From NCBI GenBank assembly GCA_021774265.1, contig JAJFJG010000066.1, positions 1-52,813 on the forward strand: a stretch of 52,813 nt of DNA. Direction: 5' to 3'. The DNA comes from Nitrosomonas sp. (GTDB lineage Bacteria > Pseudomonadota > Gammaproteobacteria > Burkholderiales > Nitrosomonadaceae). This document shows, one piece after another, positions 28,863 to 40,156 of this stretch (positions are counted from its first letter, which is position 1; each line of letters begins with the position of its first letter). Both the position numbers and the translations under genes were made by a program. Under the pieces are notes generated by a model, which was not told where the DNA came from, did not search any database, and saw only the letters and a list, made by a program, of their open reading frames with translations.

Positions 28863-30566
28863 ATGAGTGTGGAAATAACCGGCGCTGAGATTACGGTGCG
28901 TTGTTTGCAGGAAGAGGGCGTAAGCTGTATTTTTGGCTACCCCGGCGGCGCTGTACTGTTTCTTTACGATGAATTATTCAAGCAGGACAAAGTTAAGCAT
29001 ATTTTAGTGCGCCATGAACAGGCAGCGGTACATGCGGCCGATGGCTATGCGCGATCAAGTAAAAATGTTGGCGTGGCACTGGTAACATCCGGTCCTGGCG
29101 TCACCAATGCAGTGACGGGTATAGCAACGGCTTATATGGATTCAATTCCATTGGTTGTGATCAGCGGACAAGTTCCAACGGCAGCGATTGGTTTAGACGC
29201 TTTCCAAGAAGTGGATACCGTTGGAATTACACGTCCATGTGTCAAACATAATTTCTTAGTTAAAGATATTTCGGAGCTGGCTGTAACCATTAAGAAGGCA
29301 TTTTATATTGCTTCTACGGGACGGCCGGGCCCAGTGTTGGTCGATATTCCAAAAGATATCACTCAGCAGAAGTTCAAATTTTCTTATCCTAAGAAAGTTA
29401 GTATGCGTTCGTATAATCCGGTTGTCAAAGGACACGTTAGGCAAATCAAGAAAGCAGCAGAATTGATAGTGAGTGCTAAACGGCCGGTTTTTTATACGGG
29501 GGGGGGCGTGATTCTGAGCAATACGTCTGAACAACTAACTGAATTGGTGCGGTTGCTTGATTTTCCGTGCACTAATTCGTTAATGGGTCTTGGTGGTTAT
29601 CCTGCGACAGACAAACGGTTTGTCGGTATGTTGGGAATGCATGGAACGTATGAGGCCAATATGGCCATGCAATATTGCGATGTTTTGATTGCTATAGGTG
29701 CACGGTTTGATGACCGAGTGATCGGCAATCCTAAGCATTTCTCCAATGAAAATCGTAAAATTATTCATATTGATGTGGATCCATCGTCAATTTCTAAGCG
29801 TGTCAAAGTTGATGTGCCAATTGTGGGTAGTGTTGGCGATGTACTTACTGAGTTAGTAAGTTTATTGAAAGCCGATAAAGAGAAACCCGATCAAACTGCT
29901 TTGCAAGAATGGTGGAAACAGATAGATTTGTGGCGTGCACGTGACTGTCTTAAATATGATAAAGACGGAGCCATTATTAAACCACAGATGGTAATTGAAA
30001 AGCTCTATGACATAACGAATGGCGATGCTTTCGTGACATCAGATGTAGGGCAACATCAGATGTGGGCCGCACAGTTCTATAAGTTTGATAAGCCACGCCG
30101 TTGGATTAATTCAGGTGGCCTAGGCACTATGGGTTTTGGGTTGCCATCGGCAATGGGCGCTCAGCTTGCTAATCCCAAAGCCAGAGTGGCTTGTGTTACC
30201 GGTGAGGCGAGTATCCAAATGTGTATACAAGAATTGTCTACGTGTAAGCAATATAATTTACCCTTGAAGATTATTAACCTTAATAATCGTTACATGGGGA
30301 TGGTAAGACAATGGCAAGAGTTTTTCCATGGGAATCGTTATTCTGAGTCTTACATGAACGCATTGCCGGATTTTATTAAACTTGCAGAGAGCTATGGTCA
30401 TGTTGGTATGAAAATTGAAAAACCTGAAGATATCGAAGGGGCGTTGAAAGAGGCATTCGAGCTCAAAGACCAACTCGTATTTATGGACTTTATTACAGAC
30501 CAAACTGAGAATGTGTTCCCTATGGTGCCGGGTGGAAAAGGCCTTTCTGAAATGATTTTGGTATAA
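28863..30566 (+). CDS. ilvB: Acetolactate synthase large subunit
   Basis: A 567-residue ThDP- and FAD-dependent enzyme of the first common step of branched-chain amino acid synthesis. The N-terminal GYPGGAVLFLYDEL and VRHEQAAVHAADGYAR hold the catalytic glutamate. The ThDP motif is VTGEASIQMCIQELSTC, with GEA instead of GDG, a variant I recall from beta- and some gammaproteobacterial homologues. Followed after 4 bp by ilvH. In the ilvI naming scheme it would be ilvI. No leader peptide with runs of branched-chain codons was seen upstream. Confidence 0.95.
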   Translation: MSVEITGAEITVRCLQEEGVSCIFGYPGGAVLFLYDELFKQDKVKHILVRHEQAAVHAADGYARSSKNVGVALVTSGPGVTNAVTGIATAYMDSIPLVVISGQVPTAAIGLDAFQEVDTVGITRPCVKHNFLVKDISELAVTIKKAFYIASTGRPGPVLVDIPKDITQQKFKFSYPKKVSMRSYNPVVKGHVRQIKKAAELIVSAKRPVFYTGGGVILSNTSEQLTELVRLLDFPCTNSLMGLGGYPATDKRFVGMLGMHGTYEANMAMQYCDVLIAIGARFDDRVIGNPKHFSNENRKIIHIDVDPSSISKRVKVDVPIVGSVGDVLTELVSLLKADKEKPDQTALQEWWKQIDLWRARDCLKYDKDGAIIKPQMVIEKLYDITNGDAFVTSDVGQHQMWAAQFYKFDKPRRWINSGGLGTMGFGLPSAMGAQLANPKARVACVTGEASIQMCIQELSTCKQYNLPLKIINLNNRYMGMVRQWQEFFHGNRYSESYMNALPDFIKLAESYGHVGMKIEKPEDIEGALKEAFELKDQLVFMDFITDQTENVFPMVPGGKGLSEMILV

Positions 30567-30570
30567 ATAA

Positions 30571-31062
30571 ATGCGACATATAATTTCCTTATTGATGGAG
30601 AATGAAGCGGGCGCTTTGTCTCGTGTAGCGGGTTTGTTTTCAGCGCGCGGTTATAATATTGAGTCTCTCTCTGTTGCGCCGACAGAAGATCCAACCTTGT
30701 CACGTATGACGCTGGTTACGGTCGGGTCAGATGATGTGATAGAACAGGTTACGAAACAGCTGAATAAATTGATTGAAGTGGTCAAAGTGATTGACTTGAA
30801 TGACGGAAGCCATATTGAACGTGAAATGATGCTAATTAAAGTGCGTGCGGTTGGTGAGAACCGGAGTGAGATCAAACGATTGGCTGATATCTTTCGCGGA
30901 AATATTATTGATGTTACTGATAAATCTTTTACGATAGAGCTAACGGGCACTAGATCCAAATTGGATGCATTTTTTGATGCGATAGATAAAAGCGACATTC
31001 TGGAGACGGTACGTACAGGAGCATCAGGTGTGGGGCGAGGAGAATGGGTATTAAAAGCTTAG
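30571..31062 (+). CDS. ilvH: Acetolactate synthase regulatory small subunit
   Basis: 163 residues with an N-terminal ACT domain (RHIISLLMENEAGALSRVAGLF, split by GYNIESLSVAPTEDP) that binds valine for feedback inhibition, and a C-terminal ALS_ss domain. It activates the large subunit encoded just upstream. Confidence 0.96.
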   Translation: MRHIISLLMENEAGALSRVAGLFSARGYNIESLSVAPTEDPTLSRMTLVTVGSDDVIEQVTKQLNKLIEVVKVIDLNDGSHIEREMMLIKVRAVGENRSEIKRLADIFRGNIIDVTDKSFTIELTGTRSKLDAFFDAIDKSDILETVRTGASGVGRGEWVLKA

Positions 31063-31143
31063 TTGGATAGAATTTATAGATTCAAAAGTAAGTTGTTTTG
31101 CTTGTAAAGTAAACGCTGTTGTTTTTGTACTTGAAAATGATAA

Positions 31144-32172
<1,029 letters not shown>

Positions 32173-32191
32173 TACTTATAAAGTTTATAAT

Positions 32192-32854
32192 ATGACGCCT
32201 CAGTCTCAATATCCTCATCCAATTATTGCTCGTGAAGGTTGGCCTTTTATCGCGGGATCAATAATCCTAGCATCGCTTGTTACCATTTTGGGTGGCGGGT
32301 TATGGGCAATCCTATTTTGGATAATTGCAATTTTTGTTTTGCAATTTTTCCGTGATCCACCACGTAAAATCCCACAAGGTAGGAATAACATACTGTCTCC
32401 TGCTGATGGTCGTATTGTTGCGGTTGAAAAGGTGGAGGATCCTTATCTTAAGAGGGATGCAATCAAAGTTAGTGTATTCATGAATGTATTCAATGTGCAC
32501 TCGAATCGTAGTCCAATTGAAGGTGAAGTTCGAGATAAGTGGTATTTTCCTGGTAAATTTTTTAATGCTGATTTGCCGAAAGCCTCTTTAGAAAATGAGC
32601 GCAATGCGTTGTGGATAAAGACGAATGATGGCGTTGATGTTACTTGCGTGCAAGTTGCCGGATTAATTGCCAAGCGCATACTTTGTCATGTAAAACCAGG
32701 TGAACATCTTACACGCGGTCAACGATTTGGTTTTATACGCTTTGGTTCGAGGGTAGATGTTTATTTACCACTGACAACTAAAATTAATGTCAGTATTGGT
32801 GATAAAGTCTTTGCAACCTCGACAATATTGGCAGAATTACGCAACGCGACCTAA
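32192..32854 (+). CDS. psd: Phosphatidylserine decarboxylase (short type)
   Basis: About 220 residues. A pyruvoyl enzyme that makes phosphatidylethanolamine from phosphatidylserine. The short soluble/archaeal-type Psd layout is seen: a membrane helix near residues 20-45, then [28 protein letters not shown] and the self-cleavage site RFGSRVD near the C-terminus, where the serine becomes the pyruvoyl group. The ATG at 32192 was preferred over an upstream start inside ilvC. It ends inside a long hairpin and is followed by pssA, the previous step of the pathway. Confidence 0.93.
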   Translation: MTPQSQYPHPIIAREGWPFIAGSIILASLVTILGGGLWAILFWIIAIFVLQFFRDPPRKIPQGRNNILSPADGRIVAVEKVEDPYLKRDAIKVSVFMNVFNVHSNRSPIEGEVRDKWYFPGKFFNADLPKASLENERNALWIKTNDGVDVTCVQVAGLIAKRILCHVKPGEHLTRGQRFGFIRFGSRVDVYLPLTTKINVSIGDKVFATSTILAELRNAT

Positions 32855-32890
32855 GAGCTGCTTGATCAGAATCAAGCAGCTCTTAGGTCG
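32847..32890 (+). terminator. Perfect 20-bp hairpin at the psd stop codon
   Basis: Arms 32847-32866 and 32871-32890 are exact reverse complements with a 4-base loop (CAGA). The left arm contains the psd stop codon. No U-tract follows, so it is either a non-canonical terminator or an mRNA-stabilising or processing hairpin. Confidence 0.6.
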
Positions 32891-32938
32891 TTAAACCTAA
32901 TTGCTTGTTGACTTATAGCTTCATACTTTTTACTCATA

Positions 32939-33712
32939 ATGCCAGACTTTCAACCTGCACGTTTTATACTCAAATCTCGACTACGGCGGCGGGGCATTTA
33001 TTTATTGCCTAATTTATTTACCACTGCGGCATTGTTTGCGGGGTTTTACGCTATCGTGCAAGCAATGAATGGTAATTTTGAACATTCAGCCATTGCTATT
33101 TTTATTGCGATGGTACTTGATGGCCTAGACGGGCGTGTGGCTCGGATGACTAATACGCAGAGTGAATTTGGGGCAGAGTATGACAGCATGTCTGATATGG
33201 TTTCGTTTGGTGTCGCACCTTCGTTGATAGTATACGAGTGGGCGTTGAAAGATATGGGTCAGATGGGTTGGATTGCAGCATTTATTTATTGTGCCTGTGC
33301 AGCGTTACGGTTAGCGCGTTTTAATGCGAATACAGCAGTTATTGATAAACGATTTTTTCAAGGTTTGCCGAGTCCAGCAGCTGCAGCACTGATTGCCGGA
33401 TTAGTTTGGGTCACCTTAAGTTTTCATGTGGAAGGGACGGATATTAACTGGTTGGTATGGATATTCACGTTATTTGCAGGCTTGACCATGGTGAGTAACT
33501 TGCCCTATTACAGTGGTAAAGAGATTAACTTGCGAAAAAAAGTGCCATTCATTGTCATTTTAATGTTGGGACTTTTCTTCTTTGTTTTAATACCGATTCA
33601 TCCGCCGCTGGTTTTGTTTTGCTTATTTTCTGCCTATGCTTCATCTGGTTATTTTCTTAAGTTCACTAAATTTTTTAGAGGAAAAAAAGAAAATGAGCCG
33701 TCCGAGTCATAA
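32939..33712 (+). CDS. pssA: CDP-diacylglycerol-serine O-phosphatidyltransferase
   Basis: A 257-residue membrane enzyme with several transmembrane helices. The CDP-alcohol phosphotransferase motif D-G-x2-D-G-R-x-A-R-x8-G-x3-D-x3-D is visible in LDGLDGRVARM and GAEYDSMSD near residues 60-85. It makes phosphatidylserine, the substrate of psd just upstream. This type II, membrane-embedded form fits Gram-negatives outside the Enterobacteria. Confidence 0.94.
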   Translation: MPDFQPARFILKSRLRRRGIYLLPNLFTTAALFAGFYAIVQAMNGNFEHSAIAIFIAMVLDGLDGRVARMTNTQSEFGAEYDSMSDMVSFGVAPSLIVYEWALKDMGQMGWIAAFIYCACAALRLARFNANTAVIDKRFFQGLPSPAAAALIAGLVWVTLSFHVEGTDINWLVWIFTLFAGLTMVSNLPYYSGKEINLRKKVPFIVILMLGLFFFVLIPIHPPLVLFCLFSAYASSGYFLKFTKFFRGKKENEPSES

Positions 33713-33757
33713 GAGAATTTATTGCATTGATTAAAGAAACCATTTATATTTCATCCT

Positions 33758-33844
33758 ATGAAAAACGTAAGACGCATTTTCCTGCCTCAATATTTGCAAA
33801 TTCTGTTTAACTCAACAGACTTTCTGCTGCGCTGCGTGCGCTAA
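33758..33844 (+). CDS. Possible 28-residue leader peptide upstream of leuA
   Basis: An ATG at 33758 opens a frame MKNVRRIFLPQYLQILF followed by NSTDFLLRCVR and a stop at 33842-33844. It has five Leu codons, including a CTG CTG pair near the end. A partial hairpin (GCGAAATTC/GAATTTTAGC, about 33875-33902) follows before leuA. It could be a leucine attenuation leader, but there is no good Shine-Dalgarno, no long Leu run and no U-tract. Confidence 0.25.
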   Translation: MKNVRRIFLPQYLQILFNSTDFLLRCVR

Positions 33845-33934
33845 TAATAACCTCACACTTTATTCCCTTTTCTTGCGAAATTCGTTTTCTGAATTTTAGC
33901 GTAGTTCTATCTAGTTCCTGTAATGGAGAAACTA

Positions 33935-35467
33935 ATGAAAGATCATTTAATCATTTTTGACACCACTTTACGTGATGGTGAGCAAAGTCCTGGTGCGTCC
34001 ATGACTAAAGAAGAAAAAGTGCGCATTGCGCGACATTTAGAACGCATGGGTGTTGATGTGATTGAGGCCGGTTTTCCTGCTGCTTCCAATGGTGATTTTG
34101 AAGCTGTTAAAGCGGTTGCGGACACCATAAAGGATAGCGTTGTGTGTGGGCTAGCACGTGCAATTGAGAGTGATATCAATCGTACCGGTGAAGCATTGAG
34201 AGGGGCTGAGTCATCGCGCATTCACACGTTTATTGCGACTTCGCCAATTCATATGAAAAATAAGTTGCGTATGTCACCTGAACAGGTGACGGCGCAAGCA
34301 GTTAAAGCGATCAAGTGGGCAAGCCAGTTTACGGATAATATTGAGTTTTCTCCTGAAGATGCGGGGCGCTCAGATATTAATTTTTTGTGTCAAATCCTTG
34401 AAGCGGTGATTGATGCAGGCGCTACGACGCTAAATATTCCCGATACAGTGGGTTACACCATGCCAGATCAATTTGGTAGCTTGATCCATACCTTGCGTGA
34501 GAGAATTTCAAACTCGGATAAAGTGATATTTTCTGTGCACTGTCATAATGACTTAGGCTTGGCGGTAGCAAATTCTTTGTCTGCTGTAGTTAATGGCGCG
34601 AGACAAGTTGAATGTACGATCAATGGGTTAGGAGAGCGAGCAGGCAATGCCGCGCTTGAAGAGGTTGTCATGGCAGTACGTACTCGACAGGATTTCTTTT
34701 CGTGTGATACACGTATAGACACGACCCATATTGTCCCCGCAAGTAAGTTGGTTTCAGGTATTACCGGTTTTCCAGTTCAACCGAATAAAGCCATTGTTGG
34801 TGCGAATGCTTTTGTGCATGAATCAGGTATTCATCAAGATGGTGTGTTAAAACATCGGGAAACATACGAAATCATGCGTGCGGAGGATGTGGGTTGGGGA
34901 GCGAATAAGCTATTGTTAGGAAAACATTCTGGACGCAATGCGTTCCGTAGTCGTTTAACAGAACTTGGTATTGAACTGGAATCTGAAGAAATGTTGAATA
35001 ATGCTTTTGTACGTTTTAAAACACTAGCAGATAAGAAGCACGATATCTTTGATGAAGACTTGCATGCATTGGTCTCAGATGAAGAGTTGATTCTGCAAGA
35101 GAAGTACAGGTTACAGTCGTTGACGGTACATTGCGAAACCGGGGAAATACCTCATGCGCAGCTGGTTATTTCAGATGATGGCAAAGAGTTATATGCGGAG
35201 TCTGATGGAAGCGGTCCTGTGGACGCGACATTTCGTGCTATTGAGAGCATATTGACTACTAATGCTGAGTTGCAATTATTTTCTGTTAATAATATTACCT
35301 GTGGTACAGACTCGCAGGGTGAAGTTACCGTGCGTATACAAAAATCAGGTCGTATTGTTAATGGTCATGGCGCAGATACTGATATTGTTGTGGCATCAGC
35401 TAAGGCTTATTTAAGTGCAATTAATAAATTGCATAGTAAGCTTGAGCGTGCACACCCACAAGTTTAG
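33935..35467 (+). CDS. leuA: 2-isopropylmalate synthase
   Basis: About 510 residues, first step of leucine synthesis (acetyl-CoA plus 2-oxoisovalerate). The HMGL-like domain starts [15 protein letters not shown], metal ligands lie in [17 protein letters not shown] and the [12 protein letters not shown] segment is present. The C-terminal LeuA regulatory domain (about 390-510) binds leucine. The ATG at 33935 was chosen because GGAG lies about 8 bases upstream; an ATG at 33923 overlaps that site. Confidence 0.96.
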   Translation: MKDHLIIFDTTLRDGEQSPGASMTKEEKVRIARHLERMGVDVIEAGFPAASNGDFEAVKAVADTIKDSVVCGLARAIESDINRTGEALRGAESSRIHTFIATSPIHMKNKLRMSPEQVTAQAVKAIKWASQFTDNIEFSPEDAGRSDINFLCQILEAVIDAGATTLNIPDTVGYTMPDQFGSLIHTLRERISNSDKVIFSVHCHNDLGLAVANSLSAVVNGARQVECTINGLGERAGNAALEEVVMAVRTRQDFFSCDTRIDTTHIVPASKLVSGITGFPVQPNKAIVGANAFVHESGIHQDGVLKHRETYEIMRAEDVGWGANKLLLGKHSGRNAFRSRLTELGIELESEEMLNNAFVRFKTLADKKHDIFDEDLHALVSDEELILQEKYRLQSLTVHCETGEIPHAQLVISDDGKELYAESDGSGPVDATFRAIESILTTNAELQLFSVNNITCGTDSQGEVTVRIQKSGRIVNGHGADTDIVVASAKAYLSAINKLHSKLERAHPQV

Positions 35468-35965
35468 ATGATCAATAATATGATTAAACGCTCTATGGTT
35501 TTGTTCTTTTGTTTAATGTTGTTGTCGCTTGTTAGCTTGCAAGCGAAGGCTTTTAAGTTTCAAGATTCGACAGGAAAAACACATACCTTGGCTGACTACC
35601 ATGGTAGGTGGGTATTAATCAATTTTTGGGCAACTTGGTGTCCGCCATGTTTAGAAGAGATTCCTGATTTGATTGCCTTGTATGAAAGCCGGGATGATGT
35701 CATGGTGATTGGTGTTGCGATGGATTTTGCTGATCCAAAAGATGTTATGGAGTATGTTGATGCAATGTCTATTTCTTATCCAACCGTATTGGGTAGTCGT
35801 AGTATTGCTTTGCAAATTGAAGAGCTGTCAATGTTGCCCAGTACTTATTTGTTTGATCCGTATGGCCAGCCAGCAGCACGTCAGATTGGATTAATTACGC
35901 GAGAAGAAATTGAGGAATTTATGCGCAATAAGCCGGTAAGTGTTATGAAGGATAGTTACCCATAA
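35468..35965 (+). CDS. TlpA-like thioredoxin-fold protein
   Basis: 165 residues with a signal peptide (about 1-28, ending QAKA) and a thioredoxin fold carrying WATWCPPCLEEIPDL, a CPPC redox motif typical of periplasmic reductases in the TlpA/ResA group. The cis-proline region is MLPSTYLFDP. Starts directly after the leuA stop; Met5 (35480) could also be the start. The role is probably disulfide reduction, for example in cytochrome c maturation, with no specific partner in the window. Confidence 0.88.
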   Translation: MINNMIKRSMVLFFCLMLLSLVSLQAKAFKFQDSTGKTHTLADYHGRWVLINFWATWCPPCLEEIPDLIALYESRDDVMVIGVAMDFADPKDVMEYVDAMSISYPTVLGSRSIALQIEELSMLPSTYLFDPYGQPAARQIGLITREEIEEFMRNKPVSVMKDSYP

Positions 35966-35999
35966 ATCAAGGGTTGTAGCGTGTTTGATAGAAATCTCA

Positions 36000-36581
36000 T
36001 TATGAATCATAGGACCAAGTTTTGTTCCAAACATCAAATACGCGCTGTGGATAAGTTACTTTACCAAGACTACCGTTATATCGTCCCAATGCGCGAAAGT
36101 AATTGCCTTTTTCAATACCAAGGTAATGCCGCAAGATTGTGCAGCCATAGCGTAAATTAACGCGTAAATGAAACAAGTTATGTTTCTCAGTGCCAATGGT
36201 GTTTACCCAGAATGGCATGATTTGCATATAGCCACGAGCGCCCGCGCTTGAAATTGCATACTTTCTAAAATTGCTTTCAACTTGAATCACGCTTAATACT
36301 AATTGAGGATCAAGTCCCGCACGGGTGGCTTCATAGTGGACCGTGCTCAAAAAATCATTCCGCTCTTGTTGGTTTGGTATTCTCTTTTTTAATCGTTCGC
36401 TCATCGCGCTAAGCCAAGTAGCGTCTTTAAATGTTACTAAGAATTGCTGATGTGGAACTGCCCAGTCGCTAACTGTCGGTTGAGTTACCGTTGTTGTGCT
36501 GGCAGTCAGCACATTATAGCGCTGATCTGCCAGTATGACTGTGGAAAAAAATAGGCATAAGATGCCAGTTAGTTTGTGCAT
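36000..36581 (-). CDS. Lytic transglycosylase (SLT domain)
   Basis: 193 residues with a signal peptide and a soluble lytic transglycosylase domain. The catalytic glutamate lies in [13 protein letters not shown] and is followed by [27 protein letters not shown] and GRYNGSLG complete the fold. It cleaves peptidoglycan glycan strands in the periplasm. It overlaps proS by 13 bp on the same strand, so the two are probably co-transcribed. Confidence 0.9.
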   Translation of the reverse strand: MHKLTGILCLFFSTVILADQRYNVLTASTTTVTQPTVSDWAVPHQQFLVTFKDATWLSAMSERLKKRIPNQQERNDFLSTVHYEATRAGLDPQLVLSVIQVESNFRKYAISSAGARGYMQIMPFWVNTIGTEKHNLFHLRVNLRYGCTILRHYLGIEKGNYFRALGRYNGSLGKVTYPQRVFDVWNKTWSYDS

Positions 36582-38278
36582 AGTTTGGAAGTGATAAACG
36601 ATACAATTTCGTTCAAAGGAATGGCTATCGATTGTTTGTCACGTCGCCCCTGGTATTCAACATTACCTTCTTTTAATCCACGTTCTCCAATAACGATCCG
36701 GTGTGGGATGCCGATTAATTCCATCTCAGCAAACATTACGCCAGGACGTTCGTTTCGGTCATCCAGTAGCACTTCAATATTGGCATCAATTAATGTCTCG
36801 TATAAGCGTTCTGTCTCAACTTTAACTTGCTCACTTTTCTTTAGGCCAATCGGTATAATAACCAGTTGAAATGGTGCAATTGCGGTCGGGAAAATAATGC
36901 CGTTAACATCGTTATTTTGTTCAATAGCTGCCGCGACAATGCGTGATATACCAATACCATAACATCCCATTTCCATAACTTGAGTTTTGCCTAATTCATC
37001 AAGAAAACTGGCTTTCATATTTTCTGCATATTTAGTACGTAACTTGAAAATATGTCCAACTTCGATGCCTCGACAGATTTCAAGTGTTCCTTTTCCATCG
37101 GGTGAAACGTCACCAGATACAATATTGCGAATATCAAGAATCTGATCCGGTGTTTTTAGGTCTCGATCAAAATTAACCTGCGTGAGGTGAAAGCCTTCTT
37201 TGTTAGCGCCACAGACAAAATCATTCATTTCCATTACCGCATGGTCAGCAATAACAGTAGCCTCTATGCCAACAGGGCCAATGAAACCAGGGAGTGAGCC
37301 GGTTGCTTTAAGGATGGTGGCTTCGCTAGCAAATTCAAAATTAGTTAAATCCGGTATTTTTCTTACTTTTAGTTCGTTGAGTTGATGGTCGCCACGTAAT
37401 AGTAATAAATAAAATTTATCGTCTACAGTTATAGCCAGTGTTTTGAGTGTTTTTTTTAATGGAACTTTTAAAAAATCAGCGACTGCTTGGCAAGTTTTTT
37501 GGTCTGGCGTTGCAACTTTAATCATGTCGCCAGATGGTGCGGCGGGCTTAGTTTGAGTTGGTACAGAATGAGCAAGCTCTATGTTGGCAGCATAATCAGA
37601 ATTAGGGCAATAGGCGATAGCATCTTCACCAGAATCAGCCAACACATGAAATTCATGTGAGCCACTCCCACCAATAGCACCAGTATCAGCCGTGACTGCG
37701 CGGAATTTAAGCCCGAGGCGGGTAAAAATCTGATTGTAAGCGTCATACATGATTTGGTATGTTTCCGCCAAACTGTCTTCATTGGCATGAAATGAATAGG
37801 CGTCCTTCATCATGAATTCACGTGCGCGCATGACGCCAAAGCGAGGGCGAATTTCGTCTCGAAATTTCGTTTGAATTTGGTAAAAATTTAAGGGCAGCTG
37901 ACGATAGCTTTTAATTTCGCGTCGTGCGATATCCGTGATCACTTCCTCGTGAGTTGGGCCAAAACAAAATGCATGCTCATGCCGATCTTGTATTTTGAGC
38001 ATTTGTGGGCCAAATACATCCCACCTTCCCGTTTCTTGCCAAAGTTCTGCCGGTTGTATGGCCGGCATTAAAAGTTCGATACTGCCGCTCTTATTCATTT
38101 CTTCGCGAACAATATTTTCAACTTTGCGCAGTACTCTTAAACCCAACGGCATCCAGGTATAAAGTCCGCTGCCTAAACGCTTGATAAGCCCCGCCCGTAA
38201 CATGAGTTTGTGGCTGATTAATTCTGCCTCAGTTGGGGCTTCTTTAAGTGTGGAAATGAAGAATTGCGAAACGCGCAT
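36569..38278 (-). CDS. proS: Prolyl-tRNA synthetase
   Basis: A 569-residue bacterial-type class II synthetase with the editing (INS/YbaK-like) domain inserted between motifs 2 and 3. Motif 2 is [25 protein letters not shown] near residues 137-161. The C-terminal anticodon-binding domain holds [19 protein letters not shown]-terminal [19 protein letters not shown] is typical of the family. Confidence 0.97.
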   Translation of the reverse strand: MRVSQFFISTLKEAPTEAELISHKLMLRAGLIKRLGSGLYTWMPLGLRVLRKVENIVREEMNKSGSIELLMPAIQPAELWQETGRWDVFGPQMLKIQDRHEHAFCFGPTHEEVITDIARREIKSYRQLPLNFYQIQTKFRDEIRPRFGVMRAREFMMKDAYSFHANEDSLAETYQIMYDAYNQIFTRLGLKFRAVTADTGAIGGSGSHEFHVLADSGEDAIAYCPNSDYAANIELAHSVPTQTKPAAPSGDMIKVATPDQKTCQAVADFLKVPLKKTLKTLAITVDDKFYLLLLRGDHQLNELKVRKIPDLTNFEFASEATILKATGSLPGFIGPVGIEATVIADHAVMEMNDFVCGANKEGFHLTQVNFDRDLKTPDQILDIRNIVSGDVSPDGKGTLEICRGIEVGHIFKLRTKYAENMKASFLDELGKTQVMEMGCYGIGISRIVAAAIEQNNDVNGIIFPTAIAPFQLVIIPIGLKKSEQVKVETERLYETLIDANIEVLLDDRNERPGVMFAEMELIGIPHRIVIGERGLKEGNVEYQGRRDKQSIAIPLNEIVSFITSKLCTN

Positions 38279-38422
38279 AAAAAATCCAATATGATGATGT
38301 TCAATAGAGGGTAATTTTACCTTGAAAGGTTATATGAAGTGTGGTTAAGTCAGGCTACTATTTGTGTCATTTATTCGTCGTTTGGAAAATAGGTAAGAAG
38401 TATTGTAAGGAGACTTTGTTTT

Positions 38423-38488
38423 ATGAAACCTTTCATTCTGAAGCAAAGTATGAAAAAATCCATAATATTTAATGGGTCTAACGGGTAA
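38423..38488 (+). CDS. Possible 21-residue ORF upstream of rppH
   Basis: ATG 38423 follows AAGGAG at 38407-38412 and encodes [21 protein letters not shown], ending 5 bp before the rppH start. No homologue is recognised. The strong ribosome site and closeness to rppH, which lacks a strong site of its own, suggest a coupling leader ORF; evidence is positional only. Confidence 0.3.
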   Translation: MKPFILKQSMKKSIIFNGSNG

Positions 38489-38493
38489 CTTAC

Positions 38494-39057
38494 ATGATTG
38501 ACCGTAACGGCTATCGTCCCAATGTTGGTATTATCCTTTTGAATTCCAAGGATGAGGTCTTTTGGGGTAAGCGTATCAAGCAAAACTCTTGGCAATTTCC
38601 CCAGGGGGGTATTAAGTCGGGTGAAAGTCCAGAGCAAGCGATGTACCGTGAGTTAACGGAAGAAGTTGGACTATACCCAAATCATGTTGAGATCGTGGGG
38701 CGTACACGTGATTGGTTGCGCTATGAAGTGCCTAATCGTTGGATAAGACGTGACTGGCGTGGAAATTATAAAGGGCAAAAGCAGATTTGGTATCTTTTGC
38801 GCTTAATTGGGCGCGACAGTGATGTATCGCTACGGACGAGTACGCATCCCGAATTTGATGCTTGGCGATGGAATAAATACTGGATAGAGTTGGAGACCGT
38901 TGTTGAATTTAAGCGAAATGTTTATCAACAGGCATTAACAGAGCTTTCTCGGTTGCTGCATAATGGCAATGGTAATGTACGTCATAGTGACGATGGTGTG
39001 ATGAATAATAATAGAATTAATAAGACGGCACTAGCTGCAGCTAAACAAAGTAAATAA
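38494..39057 (+). CDS. rppH: RNA pyrophosphohydrolase RppH
   Basis: 187 residues. The Nudix box [20 protein letters not shown] continues VGL and matches GX5EX7REUXEEXGU near residues 38-60. [17 protein letters not shown] and [14 protein letters not shown] are typical of RppH, which removes pyrophosphate from 5' ends of mRNA to trigger decay. The C-terminal tail (about 155-187) is Asn-rich and unlike the core. Proximity to hfq, another mRNA-turnover gene, is probably coincidental. Confidence 0.94.
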   Translation: MIDRNGYRPNVGIILLNSKDEVFWGKRIKQNSWQFPQGGIKSGESPEQAMYRELTEEVGLYPNHVEIVGRTRDWLRYEVPNRWIRRDWRGNYKGQKQIWYLLRLIGRDSDVSLRTSTHPEFDAWRWNKYWIELETVVEFKRNVYQQALTELSRLLHNGNGNVRHSDDGVMNNNRINKTALAAAKQSK

Positions 39058-39122
39058 ACCTCTAGATATTTTTAAATTTATTTTTTGTAAATTCTCCACA
39101 GAGGGTTCTTATTAGGCGTGAT

Positions 39123-39147
39123 CGGCTGCGCCACTTCAGCCGTTTTT
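39123..39147 (+). terminator. Terminator-like hairpin just before the peroxidase RBS
   Basis: CGGCTG (39123-39128) and CAGCCG (39137-39142) form a 6-bp stem with an 8-base loop and are followed by TTTTT. It may end rppH transcription. It lies only 3 bases before the AGGGAG ribosome site of the next gene, so it may also affect expression of that gene. Confidence 0.55.
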
Positions 39148-39160
39148 AAGGGAGACTCCG

Positions 39161-40156
39161 ATGATGATACGTAAACTGGTCGTGTCGCTATTATCGATTG
39201 GCGTAGTTGTTATTTCGATGAATGCGTTAGCTAACGAACCTATTCAGCCAATTAAAGCAGTAACACCAAAAAGTGAAGAGGTTGTAGAGTTAGGCAAGAT
39301 GTTGTTTTTTGACCCACGCTTATCCAAGTCAGGTTTTATTTCTTGTAACTCATGCCATAACCTGAGTATGGGTGGTACAGATAATATTCCAACGTCAATT
39401 GGTCATGCATGGCAGCAAGGCCCAATTAATGCACCTACCGTATTAAATGCAGGCATGAACTTGGCCCAATTCTGGGATGGTCGTGCTGAAGACTTAAAAG
39501 CACAAGCTGGTGGCCCTATCGCTAACCCCGGTGAAATGGCTTCTAACCATGAATTGGCTGTTGGGGTTTTAGGTTCGATTCCCCAGTACCGCGTACATTT
39601 TGAGAAAGCTTTTGGTTCTGATGTGGTTAATATCGATAGAGTAACGACAGCTATTGCTGCTTTTGAAGAAACATTGGTAACGCCAGGCTCCCGTTTTGAT
39701 CAATGGTTAGAAGGCAATAAAAAAGCGTTAGATAGTAACGAAGTCGAGGGCTACAAATTATTCAAGAGCGCAGGTTGTGCAGGCTGTCATAATGGACCGG
39801 CTGTTGGCGGCTCACTTTATCAGAAGTTCGGTGTTCTTCGGACATATAAAACTGATAGTACAGCTGAGGGTAGAAAAGCTGTGACGGGTAAAGATTCTGA
39901 CTTGCATGTATTTAAAGTGCCGACTTTGCGTAATATTGAATTAACTTATCCTTACTTCCATGATGGCGCCGTTTGGACATTAGAAGAGGCTGTTGATATC
40001 ATGGGTAAGGTCCAGCTAGATCGCGATTTCAGTAAGAAAGAAATTGATAGTATAGTTGCCTTTTTGAAAACGTTGACAGGTGATCAACCTGATTTCAAAA
40101 TGCCAATTCTTCCACCTTCTACAAATGACACACCAAGGCCTCAGCCGTTTAATTAA
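39161..40156 (+). CDS. Di-haem cytochrome c peroxidase (CcpA/MauG family)
   Basis: 331 residues with a signal peptide cut near residue 25 (ALA-NE). Two c-type haem sites are visible: CNSCH at 62-66 and CAGCH at 206-210. Conserved segments FFDPRLSKSGFISCNSCH, FWDGRAEDLKAQAGGP and VPTLRNIELTYPYFHDG are typical of periplasmic bacterial cytochrome c peroxidases that reduce hydrogen peroxide. A MauG-like maturation role cannot be excluded, but no partner substrate is nearby. Good AGGGAG ribosome site. Confidence 0.92.
   Translation: MMIRKLVVSLLSIGVVVISMNALANEPIQPIKAVTPKSEEVVELGKMLFFDPRLSKSGFISCNSCHNLSMGGTDNIPTSIGHAWQQGPINAPTVLNAGMNLAQFWDGRAEDLKAQAGGPIANPGEMASNHELAVGVLGSIPQYRVHFEKAFGSDVVNIDRVTTAIAAFEETLVTPGSRFDQWLEGNKKALDSNEVEGYKLFKSAGCAGCHNGPAVGGSLYQKFGVLRTYKTDSTAEGRKAVTGKDSDLHVFKVPTLRNIELTYPYFHDGAVWTLEEAVDIMGKVQLDRDFSKKEIDSIVAFLKTLTGDQPDFKMPILPPSTNDTPRPQPFN

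Noticed and set aside
29500..29510. G-run in ilvB as a possible frameshift site
   Set aside because: The reading frame is intact across it and aligns with the family on both sides.
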